Assembly: GCF_042310355.1 (NCBI RefSeq)
Contig: NZ_JBHJMR010000003.1
Coordinates: 186,001 to 250,000 of the forward strand
Length of the DNA stretch: 64,000 bases
From: Wenzhouxiangella sp042310355
GTDB lineage: Bacteria > Pseudomonadota > Gammaproteobacteria > Xanthomonadales > Wenzhouxiangellaceae
Direction of reading: 5' to 3'
Both the position numbers and the translations under genes were made by a program. The stretch's first letter is position 1, and the number at the start of each line of letters is the position of its first letter. The notes below the pieces were generated by a model. The model was not told the DNA's origin, ran no database searches, and saw nothing but the letters and a program-made list of their open reading frames with translations. Of the stretch, positions 8,465 to 17,222 are shown piece after piece.

Positions 8465-11038
8465 ATGTCTCAGGTCACTGTTACACAACTCGCTGACGTA
8501 TTGGGCGTTGACGTCAAGCGCCTGATCATCCAGCTCAACGAGGCCGGTATCGAGGTCAGCGACCCCGATGCCGCGGTGACCAATGAGGACAAGATCAAGC
8601 TGCTCACCTACCTCCGCTCGAGCCACGGCAAGGGTGAAACCGACGACAGCACGCAGCCGCGCAAGGTCACGCTGACCCGCAAGAGCGTCAGCGAACTGAA
8701 GGTGCCCACCGGCGGTGCCGGCCGGACGCGTTCGCGCGGTGCCGTGCCTTCGCGCACGGTGAACGTGGAAGTGCGCAAGCGCCGCACCTACGTCAAGCGC
8801 GGCGAGATCGCCGAACAGGATCAAACCGATCCCGAACGCGAAGCAGCCGCCAAGGCCCTCGAAGAGGCCAAGCGTCAGCGCGAGGAAGCCGAGCAGGCCG
8901 AGCGCGAAGAAGCCGAGCGGCGCCAGCGCGAAGCCGAGGAGCAGGCGCGCCAGGAAGAGGAAGCGCGCAAGAAGACCGAAGCCGAGGAAGCCGAACGGCT
9001 CAAGGAAGAGGCGCGTCTGCGCGCCGAGGCCGAGTCGCTCAAGAAGGTCGAGGAAAAGGTCGCCCGCCAGGCCGCGCAGAAAGAAGCCGAGCGCAAGGCT
9101 TCCAAGGGCAAGGCCGATGCCAGCACGCGCTACGGCCGCGAGGAGCTTCACATTGCGCCGAAGTCCAAGCGCCGCAAGCCCAAGCGCAAGGGCGGCGCCC
9201 GCGCCGCTCGCGTGGCCAGCAGCGCCAGCGGCGAGCACGGTTTCCAGCGCCCGACCGCGCCGGTCAAGCGCGAGATCGAGGTGCCCGACACGATTACCGT
9301 CGGCGAGCTGGCCAAGTCGATGGCCGTCAAGGCCGGCGAGCTGATCAAGGTGCTGATGAACATGGGCACCATGGTCACCATCAACCAGCCGCTGGACCAG
9401 GACACCGCCATTCTCGTGGTCGAGGAGATGGGTCACACGGCCAAGCCGGCCGAGGACAAGGATATCGAGCAGGAGCTGGTCGCCGAAGAAGAGCAAGCGG
9501 GCGACGAATCCGAGATGGTTTCACGTCCGCCGGTGGTAACCGTCATGGGTCATGTCGACCACGGCAAGACCTCCCTGCTCGACTACATTCGCCGCGCCAA
9601 GGTGGCGTCCGGCGAGGAAGGCGGTATTACCCAGCACATCGGCGCCTACCATGTCGAAACCGACAACGGCGTGGTTACCTTCCTGGATACGCCCGGCCAC
9701 GCGGCGTTTACCTCCATGCGTGCCCGCGGTGCCCAGGCCACCGATATCGTCATCCTGGTCGTGGCCGCCGATGACGGCGTGATGCCCCAGACGAAGGAAG
9801 CCATTCAGCATGCCCGCGCCGCCGGGGTGCCGCTGATCGTGGCCGTCAACAAGATGGACAAGCCCGAGGCCGACCCCGACCGCGTCAAGTCGGAGCTGGC
9901 GGCCGAGGAAGTCGTTGCCGAAGACTGGGGCGGGGAGGAGATCTTCGTGCCCGTCTCGGCGATCTCCGGCGACGGTATCGACCGCCTGCTCGAGTCCATC
10001 CTGCTGCAGTCGGAAGTGCTCGAACTCAAGGCCAATCCGAACAAGCGCTGCCGCGGTGTCGTGGTCGAGTCTTCGCTCGACAAGGGCCGCGGCCCGGTCG
10101 CGACCATCCTGGTTCAGGACGGCACGCTGCGTCGCGGCGACACCATCCTGGCGGGCGAAGAATTTGGCCGTGTTCGCGCCATGTTCGACGAAACCGGCAA
10201 GGCGATCGACGAAGCCGGGCCCTCGATCCCGGCCGAAGTGCTGGGCTTGTCGGGCGTGCCCAATGCCGGGGACGATGTCCTGGCCGTGGCCGATGAGAAG
10301 AAGGCGCGCGAGGCTGCCGAGCAGCGCAAACAGTCCGCGCGCGAAGGTCGACTCGCCGAGAAGCAGGCCGCCAAGCTGCAGAGCCTGTTCGATCAGATGG
10401 GCGAGGGCAGCGAGGAACAGCAGAACGTCAACCTGGTCATCAAGGCGGATGTCCAGGGCTCGGTCGAGGCGCTCAAGGACTCCCTGACCCGCCTGTCCAA
10501 TGACGAGGTCAAGGTCAACGTCATTGCCTCGGGCGTGGGTGGTATCACCGAGTCCGATGCCAGCCTGGCGCAGGCCTCCGGTGCGATCATCATCGGCTTC
10601 AACGTGCGCGCCGACGCCTCGGCCCGCAAGATCATCCAGGAAGCCGACCTTGATCTGAACTACTACAGCGTCATCTACAACGCCATCGACGACGTCAAGA
10701 AGGCCATCTCCGGCCTGCTGGGTACCGAGACCAAGGAAGAGATCATCGGCCTGGCCGAGGTCAAGGATGTATTCCGCTCGTCCAAGCTGGGCGCGATCGC
10801 CGGCTGCCTGGTTGTCGAGGGGGTGGTCAAGCGCGCCAACCCGATCCGCGTGCTGCGCGACAACGTGGTCATCTTCGAAGGTGAACTCGAATCGCTGCGG
10901 CGGTTCAAGGACGATGCCAGCGAAGTTCAGGCCGGTACCGAGTGCGGCATCGGCGTCAAGCAGTACAACGACGTCAAGCCGGGCGACCAGATCGAGTGCT
11001 TCGAGCGATTCGAAGTGCAGCGTACCCTGGAAGACTAG
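8465..11038 (+). CDS. infB: Translation initiation factor IF-2
   Basis: IF-2 is the GTPase that brings initiator fMet-tRNA to the 30S subunit. The product is 857 residues. A small N-terminal IF2N fold (MSQVTVTQLADVLGVDVKRL) is followed by a long charged Glu/Arg/Ala helix (about 120-230), typical of the long form. A second IF2N-like unit comes next, then the G domain from about residue 355 with GHVDHGKTS (G1), DTPGHAAF (G3) and NKMDKP (G4). C-terminal domains end at LED. The upstream initiator tRNA gene is its functional partner. The stop codon overlaps the rbfA start by one base. Confidence 0.97.
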   Translation: MSQVTVTQLADVLGVDVKRLIIQLNEAGIEVSDPDAAVTNEDKIKLLTYLRSSHGKGETDDSTQPRKVTLTRKSVSELKVPTGGAGRTRSRGAVPSRTVNVEVRKRRTYVKRGEIAEQDQTDPEREAAAKALEEAKRQREEAEQAEREEAERRQREAEEQARQEEEARKKTEAEEAERLKEEARLRAEAESLKKVEEKVARQAAQKEAERKASKGKADASTRYGREELHIAPKSKRRKPKRKGGARAARVASSASGEHGFQRPTAPVKREIEVPDTITVGELAKSMAVKAGELIKVLMNMGTMVTINQPLDQDTAILVVEEMGHTAKPAEDKDIEQELVAEEEQAGDESEMVSRPPVVTVMGHVDHGKTSLLDYIRRAKVASGEEGGITQHIGAYHVETDNGVVTFLDTPGHAAFTSMRARGAQATDIVILVVAADDGVMPQTKEAIQHARAAGVPLIVAVNKMDKPEADPDRVKSELAAEEVVAEDWGGEEIFVPVSAISGDGIDRLLESILLQSEVLELKANPNKRCRGVVVESSLDKGRGPVATILVQDGTLRRGDTILAGEEFGRVRAMFDETGKAIDEAGPSIPAEVLGLSGVPNAGDDVLAVADEKKAREAAEQRKQSAREGRLAEKQAAKLQSLFDQMGEGSEEQQNVNLVIKADVQGSVEALKDSLTRLSNDEVKVNVIASGVGGITESDASLAQASGAIIIGFNVRADASARKIIQEADLDLNYYSVIYNAIDDVKKAISGLLGTETKEEIIGLAEVKDVFRSSKLGAIAGCLVVEGVVKRANPIRVLRDNVVIFEGELESLRRFKDDASEVQAGTECGIGVKQYNDVKPGDQIECFERFEVQRTLED

Positions 11039-11388
11039 TGAGTACGCCGCGTTCAGAACGTGTCGCCGGACTCCTGCGGCGCGAGCTGGCAGACATCCTG
11101 CATAGCGAGTTCGAGTACGACATTCCGCGCGGGCTGATCAGCCTCACGGACGTCGAGGTCGCGCGCGACCTGTCGCATGCGAAGGTCTACGTGGCCGTGC
11201 TCGAGATCGAGCAGGCGCCCGAGATCATCGAATTCCTCAACGAGCACGCCGGCCGGGTTCGCCACGAGCTGGGCAAGCGCATTCGCCTGCGCCTGACGCC
11301 CGGCCTGAAGTTTCTGCACGATACTTCATCCGAGACCGGCGATCGCATCGAGAAACTTTTGGCTGCGGCCAAAAGAGGTAAATCGTGA
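11038..11388 (+). CDS. rbfA: Ribosome-binding factor A
   Basis: RbfA is a KH-fold factor for late 16S rRNA 5' end maturation and cold adaptation. The start is GTG 11038, overlapping the infB stop as TAGTG, and gives 116 residues beginning STPRSERVAGLLRREL as in the family. The conserved LTDVEVARDLSHAKVYV segment is present. The final residues (GKS) and the stop codon lie inside the left arm of a palindromic repeat, so this element has shaped the gene's 3' end. Length is slightly under the usual 120-135 residues. Confidence 0.94.
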   Translation: MSTPRSERVAGLLRRELADILHSEFEYDIPRGLISLTDVEVARDLSHAKVYVAVLEIEQAPEIIEFLNEHAGRVRHELGKRIRLRLTPGLKFLHDTSSETGDRIEKLLAAAKRGKS

Positions 11389-11477
11389 ATCGTGAATCGT
11401 AAATCGAACGTGCTGTTCCAGGGAACGGTGCTAGGGCACGGTTCCCCTCGATTCACGATTTGCGATTCACCATTTAC
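11378..11477. repeat. Palindromic repeat element with AATCGTG heptamer arms between rbfA and truB
   Basis: The left arm (11378-11406) is built of 7-base units (AATCGTG, AATCGTA). The right arm (11449-11477) is its complement with 25 of 29 positions matching. A second hairpin is nested in the core: GGGAACGGTGC at 11421-11431 pairs with 11436-11446 at 10 of 11 positions. The rbfA stop codon (11386-11388) is inside the left arm, and truB starts 15 bases after the right arm with no clear ribosome binding site. Confidence 0.85.
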
Positions 11478-11492
11478 GAAGCCTTTGAATAG

Positions 11493-12380
11493 ATGAGCAC
11501 CGACGGCATCCTCCTTCTCGACAAGCCCCGCGGTATCACCTCCAATGCGGCCCTGGGCAGGGTCAAGCGCACCATCGGGATCAAGAAGGCCGGGCATACG
11601 GGCACGCTCGATCCGATGGCCTCCGGCCTGCTGGTGCTGTGCTTCGGCCAGGCCACCAAGGTGGCCGGCTTCCTGCTCGATGCCGACAAGGCCTACGAGG
11701 CCGAAGTCCGGCTGGGCGTGACGACCGACAGCGAAGATGCCGAGGGCGAGGTGCTCGAACGCAAGCCGGTGCCGGCGCTCGACGACGCGCGGATCGAAGC
11801 AGTCCTCGAACGCTTTCGGGGCCCCATCGAGCAGGTCCCGCCCATGCACTCGGCGCTCAAGCACAAGGGGCAGCGGCTCTACGATCTTGCGCGCAAGGGC
11901 GAAGTCGTCGAGCGCCCGCCGCGCGCAGTCGAAATACACGAGCTCGAACTGATTGATCGTGACGAGCAAACCTTGCGGCTGAAAGTCACCTGCTCGAAGG
12001 GAACCTACATCCGGTCCCTGGCCCGCGACATCGGCGAGGCGCTGGGTTGCGGGGCGCATCTTTCCGGCCTGCGCCGGACGGCCAGCGCACCCTTCGACAT
12101 TCGCGACTCGGTGGAACTCGAGGCGCTGGAATCATTGACGCGCGAACAGGCGCGCGCACTGCTGGCGCCGCCCGACCACGCCCTGCAGCACCTTCCCGCC
12201 GTCGAGCTCGACGAGCAACAGGCCTCGCGGATGGCCCAGGGCCAGCGCCTTGCCGGCCTGCGCGCGTCGCATTCGGGACAGGTGCGCATCTACGGTCCCG
12301 CTGCCTTCATGGGCGTGGGCGAAATGGATGGCGCGGGCCATCTCAAGCCCGTTCGGCTGTTCGCTACGGGCGTGATGTAG
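11493..12380 (+). CDS. truB: tRNA pseudouridine(55) synthase TruB
   Basis: TruB makes the universal pseudouridine 55 in the T-loop of tRNA. The 295-residue product opens with GILLLDKPRGITSN and carries the catalytic Asp40 in GHTGTLDPMASG. Further family motifs are the KAYEAEVRLGVTTDSEDAEG region and CSKGTYIRSLARDIGE. A short C-terminal PUA-like part ends with a KPVRLF motif. It is the last member of the nusA-infB cluster, separated from rbfA by the palindromic element, so its expression may depend on read-through of a strong hairpin. The flavoprotein gene follows after 1 base. Confidence 0.96.
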   Translation: MSTDGILLLDKPRGITSNAALGRVKRTIGIKKAGHTGTLDPMASGLLVLCFGQATKVAGFLLDADKAYEAEVRLGVTTDSEDAEGEVLERKPVPALDDARIEAVLERFRGPIEQVPPMHSALKHKGQRLYDLARKGEVVERPPRAVEIHELELIDRDEQTLRLKVTCSKGTYIRSLARDIGEALGCGAHLSGLRRTASAPFDIRDSVELEALESLTREQARALLAPPDHALQHLPAVELDEQQASRMAQGQRLAGLRASHSGQVRIYGPAAFMGVGEMDGAGHLKPVRLFATGVM

Positions 12381-12381
12381 A

Positions 12382-13587
12382 TTGTCCGAGGTGCCGTCGT
12401 CTCGCGCATCGAGTGAATATTCAGACGTGGTGGTCATCGGCGCCGGTGCTGCGGGCCTGATGTGCGCCATCACGGCCGGTCGGCGCGGGCGCAGCGTGCT
12501 CGTGGTCGATCATGCCAACAAGGTGGGCAAGAAGATCCTGATGTCCGGCGGCGGGCGCTGCAACTTCACCAACATGTACTCCGGGCCCGAGAACTTTCTT
12601 TCGGCCAACCCGCATTTCTGCAAATCCGCGCTCAGCCGCTACACGCCCTGGGAGTTCATCGCCCTGGTCGAGAAACACGAGATTCCCTACCACGAGAAGA
12701 AGCTCGGACAGTTGTTCTGCGATCGTTCCTCGAAGGACATCGTGCGCTTGCTGCTGGACGAGTGCGAAGCGGTTGGCGCGCAAGTGCGCACCCACTCGCC
12801 GGTCAGCATCGACCAACTCGGCCCGCCGCATCTCCTGACCGGTCCGGGTGGTGGGATTCGATGCGAATCCCTGGTGATTGCCACCGGCGGCTATTCCATT
12901 CCCAGAATGGGGGCGACCGGGTTCGGCTTCGACCTGGCGCGGGAACTGGGACTGGAAGTACAGCCGACGCGCGCGGCCCTGGTGCCCTTCGTGTTCGAAG
13001 GCCGCAAGCTCGAGCAGATTCACGACCTGGCCGGCGTGTCGATCGATACCTACAGCGAAGCCGGCGGCACGGGCTTCCGAGAGAACATCCTGTTCACCCA
13101 CCACGGCCTGAGCGGACCGGCCATGCTGCAGACCTCTTCGTACTGGCATCCCGGCGAACCGGTTGCGATCGACCTGCTGCCCGGGATCGACCTGGCTGAA
13201 CATCTTCGCGAACTGCGTCGTACGCGACCGAAGCTCAACCTCAAGAATGCCCTCGCCGAGCTCCTGCCGCGCCGCGTCTCTGAACGTTGGTGCGAGCTGT
13301 GGCTGGCCGACAAGCCCATCGCGGAACTCTCGAATGCCGATATCGAGCAGGTGGAGCGTCACGTCAAGCCCTGGCGCGTGTGGCCATCGGGTACCGAGGG
13401 CTACCGCACGGCGGAAGTCACCTTCGGTGGCGTCGACACCGGCGCGTTGTCCTCGAAGACGATGGCGTGTCGGAATCATCCGGGGCTGTACTTCATCGGT
13501 GAAGTGGTCGACGTGACGGGCCATCTCGGCGGGCACAATTTCCAGTGGGCCTGGGCGTCCGGACACGCGGCCGGGACGGTCGCCTGA
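12382..13587 (+). CDS. YhiN/HI0933-type FAD-dependent flavoprotein
   Basis: The 401-residue product has an N-terminal FAD-binding Rossmann motif (VVVIGAGAAGLMCAI, about residues 15-29) and the HI0933-family signature GKKILMSGGGRCNFTN. The C-terminal part has VTFGGVDTGALSSKTM and a final GHLGGHNFQWAWASGHAAG, which completes the FAD site. The family consists of cytosolic flavoproteins whose substrate is still poorly defined. The start is TTG 12382, one base after the truB stop; GTG 12391 is an alternative, and neither has a strong ribosome binding site. Tight coupling to truB suggests shared transcription. Confidence 0.9.
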   Translation: MSEVPSSRASSEYSDVVVIGAGAAGLMCAITAGRRGRSVLVVDHANKVGKKILMSGGGRCNFTNMYSGPENFLSANPHFCKSALSRYTPWEFIALVEKHEIPYHEKKLGQLFCDRSSKDIVRLLLDECEAVGAQVRTHSPVSIDQLGPPHLLTGPGGGIRCESLVIATGGYSIPRMGATGFGFDLARELGLEVQPTRAALVPFVFEGRKLEQIHDLAGVSIDTYSEAGGTGFRENILFTHHGLSGPAMLQTSSYWHPGEPVAIDLLPGIDLAEHLRELRRTRPKLNLKNALAELLPRRVSERWCELWLADKPIAELSNADIEQVERHVKPWRVWPSGTEGYRTAEVTFGGVDTGALSSKTMACRNHPGLYFIGEVVDVTGHLGGHNFQWAWASGHAAGTVA

Positions 13588-13682
13588 GTTGATTGGTTGA
13601 CCCGCCCCTGTCCAGGTTTATGAACGTTTCTCGTATAGGAAGTCATCGCCGGTTGATCCGACAAACCAAACGAGAGGCTCCC

Positions 13683-15110
13683 ATGTCACGAACTATCCTC
13701 GCAGCCATGCTCCTGTGCGCGGTCCAGGCGGCCAGCGCCGAGTTGATCGATGATTTCTCCGTCGGCCAGGGGCCGTTTACGGTCGGACCGGGAGAAGAAA
13801 CTTCCGAGGACGACGGGATCCTGGTGACCGCCAGCGTGCTGGGTGGTTTCCGGATCCTCGTCCCGGCGCTGGACGACGAGGCGCCGTCGGGCTCTACCGT
13901 GACGGCGGGCGTGGCCGGGGGCGAGTTCACCTGCCAGATCAACCTGCCCGAGGGCGGCTCCGATAGCGGTGGTGGATGCGGAAGCGGCTATGATCGCAGT
14001 GACGGTCCGCTGTTCGACCTGACCGGCTCGAGTGCATTCGAGATTGATGTCGAGTCGGTCGGTGGCGGCGCTGTAATGCAGGTGTCGGTCACCGGGCCGG
14101 ACACGAACAACGCGATTGCGTTCGTCGAGTCACCGACCCCGGGGGAGCTCGTCATTCCATTCGACCAGTTCATTTCAATGACGCCGACGCCGCTGGAATG
14201 GGATCGGGTCGACAACATCCTCATCACGATTGGGAGCATCAACGGCGCCAGCGGCCATGTCACCCTGAACCGCTTCTCCACCGACGGCCCGATTGCCAAT
14301 GGTGAAGCCGAGCCGGGTGACGGTCCGGGCGACGAGGTGCCGACGGATGCGCAGCTTCGCGAAGAGGCCTATGGCAACTTCTTCAATCCCGCGCGTTCGG
14401 GTGAGGGCATCCAGCTAACCCTGGAGAACGACGGCGAGACTTTCGTTCTGACCTACTACACCTACATCGACGGCGAACAGGTCTGGCTGATCGGCATCGG
14501 CTCGTTGTCCGACGGGCGCATCCTCTTCGACGAAATGTCGATCACGCAGGGCGCGGACTACGGCAGCGCCTTCGACCCCGACAACGTCGAATACACCGAC
14601 TGGGGCTCGATCGAAATGGTGTTCATCGACTGCGACCGAGCGGTTCTCGACATCGAGCCGGTCGTCGATGGCTTCGAACCGTTCGTCGTGGAGATGCAGC
14701 GCATCGTGCCCACGCAATGCGGGAACGGCGGCCCGTCGGCGAACAACCGCGCGATCACCGGCAACTGGTACGACCCCGCGCGCAGCGGTGAAGGCTTCCA
14801 GCTGGCCTGGGAAGAAGGGCAGTTCGTGCTGACCTACTACACCTACCAGGGCGGCAAGCAGGCCTGGCTGCTCGGGCTCGGCGATCGTTTCGGCGACACC
14901 CTGGTCTTCCCCGAAGTCAACATCACCGGGGGCGCGGACTTCGGCGGGCGCTTCCGGCCCGGAGACGTCGACAGCGAGTTTTTCGGCGCCATCGAGGTGA
15001 CGATCGAGGACTGCAACAACGCCACGATCCAGGTCGAGTCGGCGCTGCCCGGCTTCGAAGACCAGACCCTGGATGTCGAAAAGATCGTGCCGGGCAGTTG
15101 CGACGGTTGA
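13683..15110 (+). CDS. Secreted protein with two copies of a WYDPARSGEG-type domain
   Basis: ATG 13683 (GAGAGG 8 bases upstream) opens a signal peptide MSRTILAAMLLCAVQAASA, giving a 475-residue secreted protein. Residues of about 20-215 form an acidic, glycine-rich beta domain without a family I can name. Two homologous domains of about 115 residues follow, at roughly 230-348 and 360-474. Each has NPARSGEG or DPARSGEG, then FVLTYYTY, then W-L-x-G-x-G, a GADYG/GADFG motif, an internal cysteine (DCD/DCN) and an end of IVPxxC. Two cysteines per copy suggest one disulfide per domain. The function is unknown; the layout suggests a surface or extracellular binding module. The gene is convergent with suhB, 16 bases away. 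Confidence 0.85.
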   Translation: MSRTILAAMLLCAVQAASAELIDDFSVGQGPFTVGPGEETSEDDGILVTASVLGGFRILVPALDDEAPSGSTVTAGVAGGEFTCQINLPEGGSDSGGGCGSGYDRSDGPLFDLTGSSAFEIDVESVGGGAVMQVSVTGPDTNNAIAFVESPTPGELVIPFDQFISMTPTPLEWDRVDNILITIGSINGASGHVTLNRFSTDGPIANGEAEPGDGPGDEVPTDAQLREEAYGNFFNPARSGEGIQLTLENDGETFVLTYYTYIDGEQVWLIGIGSLSDGRILFDEMSITQGADYGSAFDPDNVEYTDWGSIEMVFIDCDRAVLDIEPVVDGFEPFVVEMQRIVPTQCGNGGPSANNRAITGNWYDPARSGEGFQLAWEEGQFVLTYYTYQGGKQAWLLGLGDRFGDTLVFPEVNITGGADFGGRFRPGDVDSEFFGAIEVTIEDCNNATIQVESALPGFEDQTLDVEKIVPGSCDG

Positions 15111-15126
15111 TCGGAAGCGGGGAGGA

Positions 15127-15954
15127 TTATTCCTCGGCGGCCTTCTTGTTGACCCGCGCCCTGATGCCTTCGGTGACGTGCGGCTCGATCGCCGCGCGCA
15201 TCGGCGTGATCAGCTTGAAGGGGGCGGCCAGGATATGGCCGGAATGCAACCACTGGTCGCCGCCGGCAACGTCCATGACCACGCCGCCGGCTTCCTGGAC
15301 GAGCAGGGCCCCGGCGGCGATGTCCCAGGGCTTGAGGTTGAGCTCCCAGTAGCCGTCCAGGCGGCCGCAGGCGACGTAGGCCAGGTCCAGCGAGGCCGTG
15401 CCGGCGCGGCGGAAATCCTCCACCTTGTCGAACATGGCGTTGAACATGCCCTGGTAGGCGTCCATCAGGCGTCGCTGGCGAAACGGGAAGGCGGTGGCCA
15501 CCACGGCCGAAGCCAATTCCTTGCGCCCGGAAACTCGTATGCGCTGGCTGTTGAGGAAGGCGCCCTGGCCGCGGCTGGCGGTAAACAATTCCTCGCGCAT
15601 CGGATCGTAGACCACGCCGGCCTCGAGGCGGCCCTTGATCTGCAGGGCGATCGAGATGGCGAAGTGCGGAATGCCCCGCAGGTAGTTGCTGGTTCCGTCG
15701 ATGGGGTCGACGATCCAGACGTGGTCGCTGTCGCCGGTATGACCGCCTTCCTCACCCAGGATCGCGTGATCGCGATGGAGCTTGAGAATGTGCTCGCGGA
15801 TGACCTGTTCGCAGGCGCGATCCACGTCGCTGACGTAGTCGTGCCGGGCCTTGCGCTCGACTGGAATCCCTTCCAGGCGCGAGCGGTATCGCAGCGCGAT
15901 ATCACCGGCGCGCCGCGCGGCCTCGGAAGCAATATTGAGATAGGGGTTATTCAT
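15127..15954 (-). CDS. suhB: Inositol monophosphatase family protein SuhB
   Basis: ATG 15954 (MNNPYLNIASEAARRAG) gives 275 residues, close to E. coli SuhB; the frame is open further upstream but the extra part is not family-like. The metal-binding and catalytic motifs are all present: GEEGG, WIVDPIDGTSNY and KPWDIAAGALLVQEAGG. The family hydrolyses inositol-1-phosphate and related phosphates with Mg2+. In E. coli, SuhB also binds RNA polymerase and serves ribosomal RNA antitermination and assembly. The divergent partner trmJ is 115 bases away, the same arrangement as in E. coli. Confidence 0.94.
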   Translation of the reverse strand: MNNPYLNIASEAARRAGDIALRYRSRLEGIPVERKARHDYVSDVDRACEQVIREHILKLHRDHAILGEEGGHTGDSDHVWIVDPIDGTSNYLRGIPHFAISIALQIKGRLEAGVVYDPMREELFTASRGQGAFLNSQRIRVSGRKELASAVVATAFPFRQRRLMDAYQGMFNAMFDKVEDFRRAGTASLDLAYVACGRLDGYWELNLKPWDIAAGALLVQEAGGVVMDVAGGDQWLHSGHILAAPFKLITPMRAAIEPHVTEGIRARVNKKAAEE

Positions 15955-16056
15955 CGCGGGAGCAACTGAAGTGCCAAACCCGTAAGGATAAAGGATTATC
16001 CCAGGTTCTGCCGATTCGAGAAGCCACTTGCTGCATGCGCGATGAAGCTCAGGCGG

Positions 16057-16062
16057 TAGAAT
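16057..16062 (+). promoter_or_regulatory. Candidate -10 of a leaderless trmJ transcript
   Basis: TAGAAT ends 7 bases before the trmJ ATG at 16070, which is the distance expected between a -10 box and the transcription start. No ribosome binding site is seen. The mRNA could therefore begin at the start codon. Confidence 0.45.
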
Positions 16063-16069
16063 CTGGCCC

Positions 16070-16834
16070 ATGACGAATCCAGCGAGCAACATCCGGGTCG
16101 TGCTGGTCGGCACGACGCATCCGGGCAATATCGGCGCGACGGCGCGGGCGATGAAGGTGATGGGGCTCGAGCGCCTCTACCTGGTCTCGCCGTCAAAGTT
16201 CCCGTCCGGCGAGGCCACCGCCATGGCGTCCAGCGCCGACGACGTCCTGGCCGATGCCGTGGTGGTCGATGACTTCATGGACGCCATCGCCGGCTGCCCC
16301 CTGGTACTGGGCACCACCGCGCGCCTGCGTTCCTTGCCGCAGCCGCTGTTCGACCCGCGCACAGCCGCCGGGAAGGCCGTGGTCGAGGCCGGCAAGCACG
16401 AGGTCGCGCTGGTGTTCGGGCGCGAGAAGAGCGGGCTCAACAACGAGGAGGTGCGCCACTGCCACTGGCTGGTCAATATCCCGACGAGCGAGCAGTACTC
16501 CTCGCTCAACCTCGCCCAGGCGGTGCAGATACTGGCCTACGAGGTGCACCTGGCCCTGCTCGGTGGCGGGCCGGGCGAGACGCCGCCGCCGGACTGGGAG
16601 CCGGTCGAGCCCGAGCGCCTGGAGTTTTTCTTCCAGCGCCTGGAGGAATCCCTGCTGGCCATCCGCTTCCTCAACCCGCGCCAGCCCAAGCGCCTGATGC
16701 AGCGCCTGCGGCGTCTGTACCTGCGCGCGAGACCGGACGAGAACGAGCTCAATATCCTCAATGGCATCGTCTCGCACACACTCGGAATCGTTCGAGAGCG
16801 TTCGAATGAACGACCAGAAGAAAAAGACGACTGA
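16070..16834 (+). CDS. trmJ: tRNA (cytidine/uridine-32-2'-O)-methyltransferase TrmJ
   Basis: TrmJ methylates the ribose of residue 32 in the anticodon loop using S-adenosylmethionine. The 254-residue product shows the SPOUT fold: the N-terminal VVLVGTTHPGNIGATARAMK motif, LVFGREKSGLNNEEV, and the knot motif NIPTSEQYSSLNLAQAVQ. A helical C-terminal extension follows. The divergent pairing with suhB matches E. coli. The 3' end overlaps the next gene by 29 bases, so trmJ and the alkyltransferase-like gene are translated from one message. Confidence 0.95.
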   Translation: MTNPASNIRVVLVGTTHPGNIGATARAMKVMGLERLYLVSPSKFPSGEATAMASSADDVLADAVVVDDFMDAIAGCPLVLGTTARLRSLPQPLFDPRTAAGKAVVEAGKHEVALVFGREKSGLNNEEVRHCHWLVNIPTSEQYSSLNLAQAVQILAYEVHLALLGGGPGETPPPDWEPVEPERLEFFFQRLEESLLAIRFLNPRQPKRLMQRLRRLYLRARPDENELNILNGIVSHTLGIVRERSNERPEEKDD

Positions 16835-17186
16835 CCCGGTCTCCGATGCCGACCGCTACCAGCGCATCTGGGACGCGGTGGCCGGTATCCCCAGCGGCTG
16901 CGTGCTCAACTACGGCGCGGTCGCGCGCCTGGCCGGCCTGCCCGGGCGGGCACGCCTGGTCGGTATGGCGCTCGGCCGCGCGCCGAAGAGAATGGCGCTG
17001 CCCTGGCACCGCGTGGTCAATGCGCAGGGGAAGATCTCCTTTCCCGAAGAAAGTGCCAAGGCCGCAGAACAGCGCCGACGGCTGGAAGAGGAGGGCGTCG
17101 AGTTCGAGGGCGATGCAATCGACCTGGAACGATTCAGTCCCGAGCGGGCGCTGGATCGGATGCTGTGGGGGCCGGGGGTGGAGTGA
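16806..17186 (+). CDS. Alkyltransferase-like (ATL) DNA lesion-sensing protein
   Basis: The 126-residue product is homologous to the C-terminal DNA-binding domain of O6-alkylguanine-DNA alkyltransferases. It carries PWHRV at residues 66-70, where a true alkyltransferase has PCHRV. Trp67 in place of the acceptor cysteine is the hallmark of ATL proteins. These bind O6-alkylguanine without repairing it and pass the lesion to nucleotide excision repair. The helix-turn-helix with VARLAGLPGRAR precedes it. The start is ATG 16806, inside the trmJ 3' end (29-base overlap). An AT-rich remnant of a repeat (17188-17203) follows the stop. Confidence 0.9.
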   Translation: MNDQKKKTTDPVSDADRYQRIWDAVAGIPSGCVLNYGAVARLAGLPGRARLVGMALGRAPKRMALPWHRVVNAQGKISFPEESAKAAEQRRRLEEEGVEFEGDAIDLERFSPERALDRMLWGPGVE

Positions 17187-17187
17187 C

Positions 17188-17203
17188 TTCGAATTTCGAA
17201 TTT
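17188..17203. repeat. Short remnant of an AATTCGAA-type palindromic element
   Basis: TTCGAATTTCGAATTT begins one base after the stop codon of the ATL gene. The same words make up the arms of the larger elements at 18049-18314 and 60800-60955. Only a fragment is left here. Confidence 0.5.
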
Positions 17204-17222
17204 CCACACTCAGGGCGCCTTC

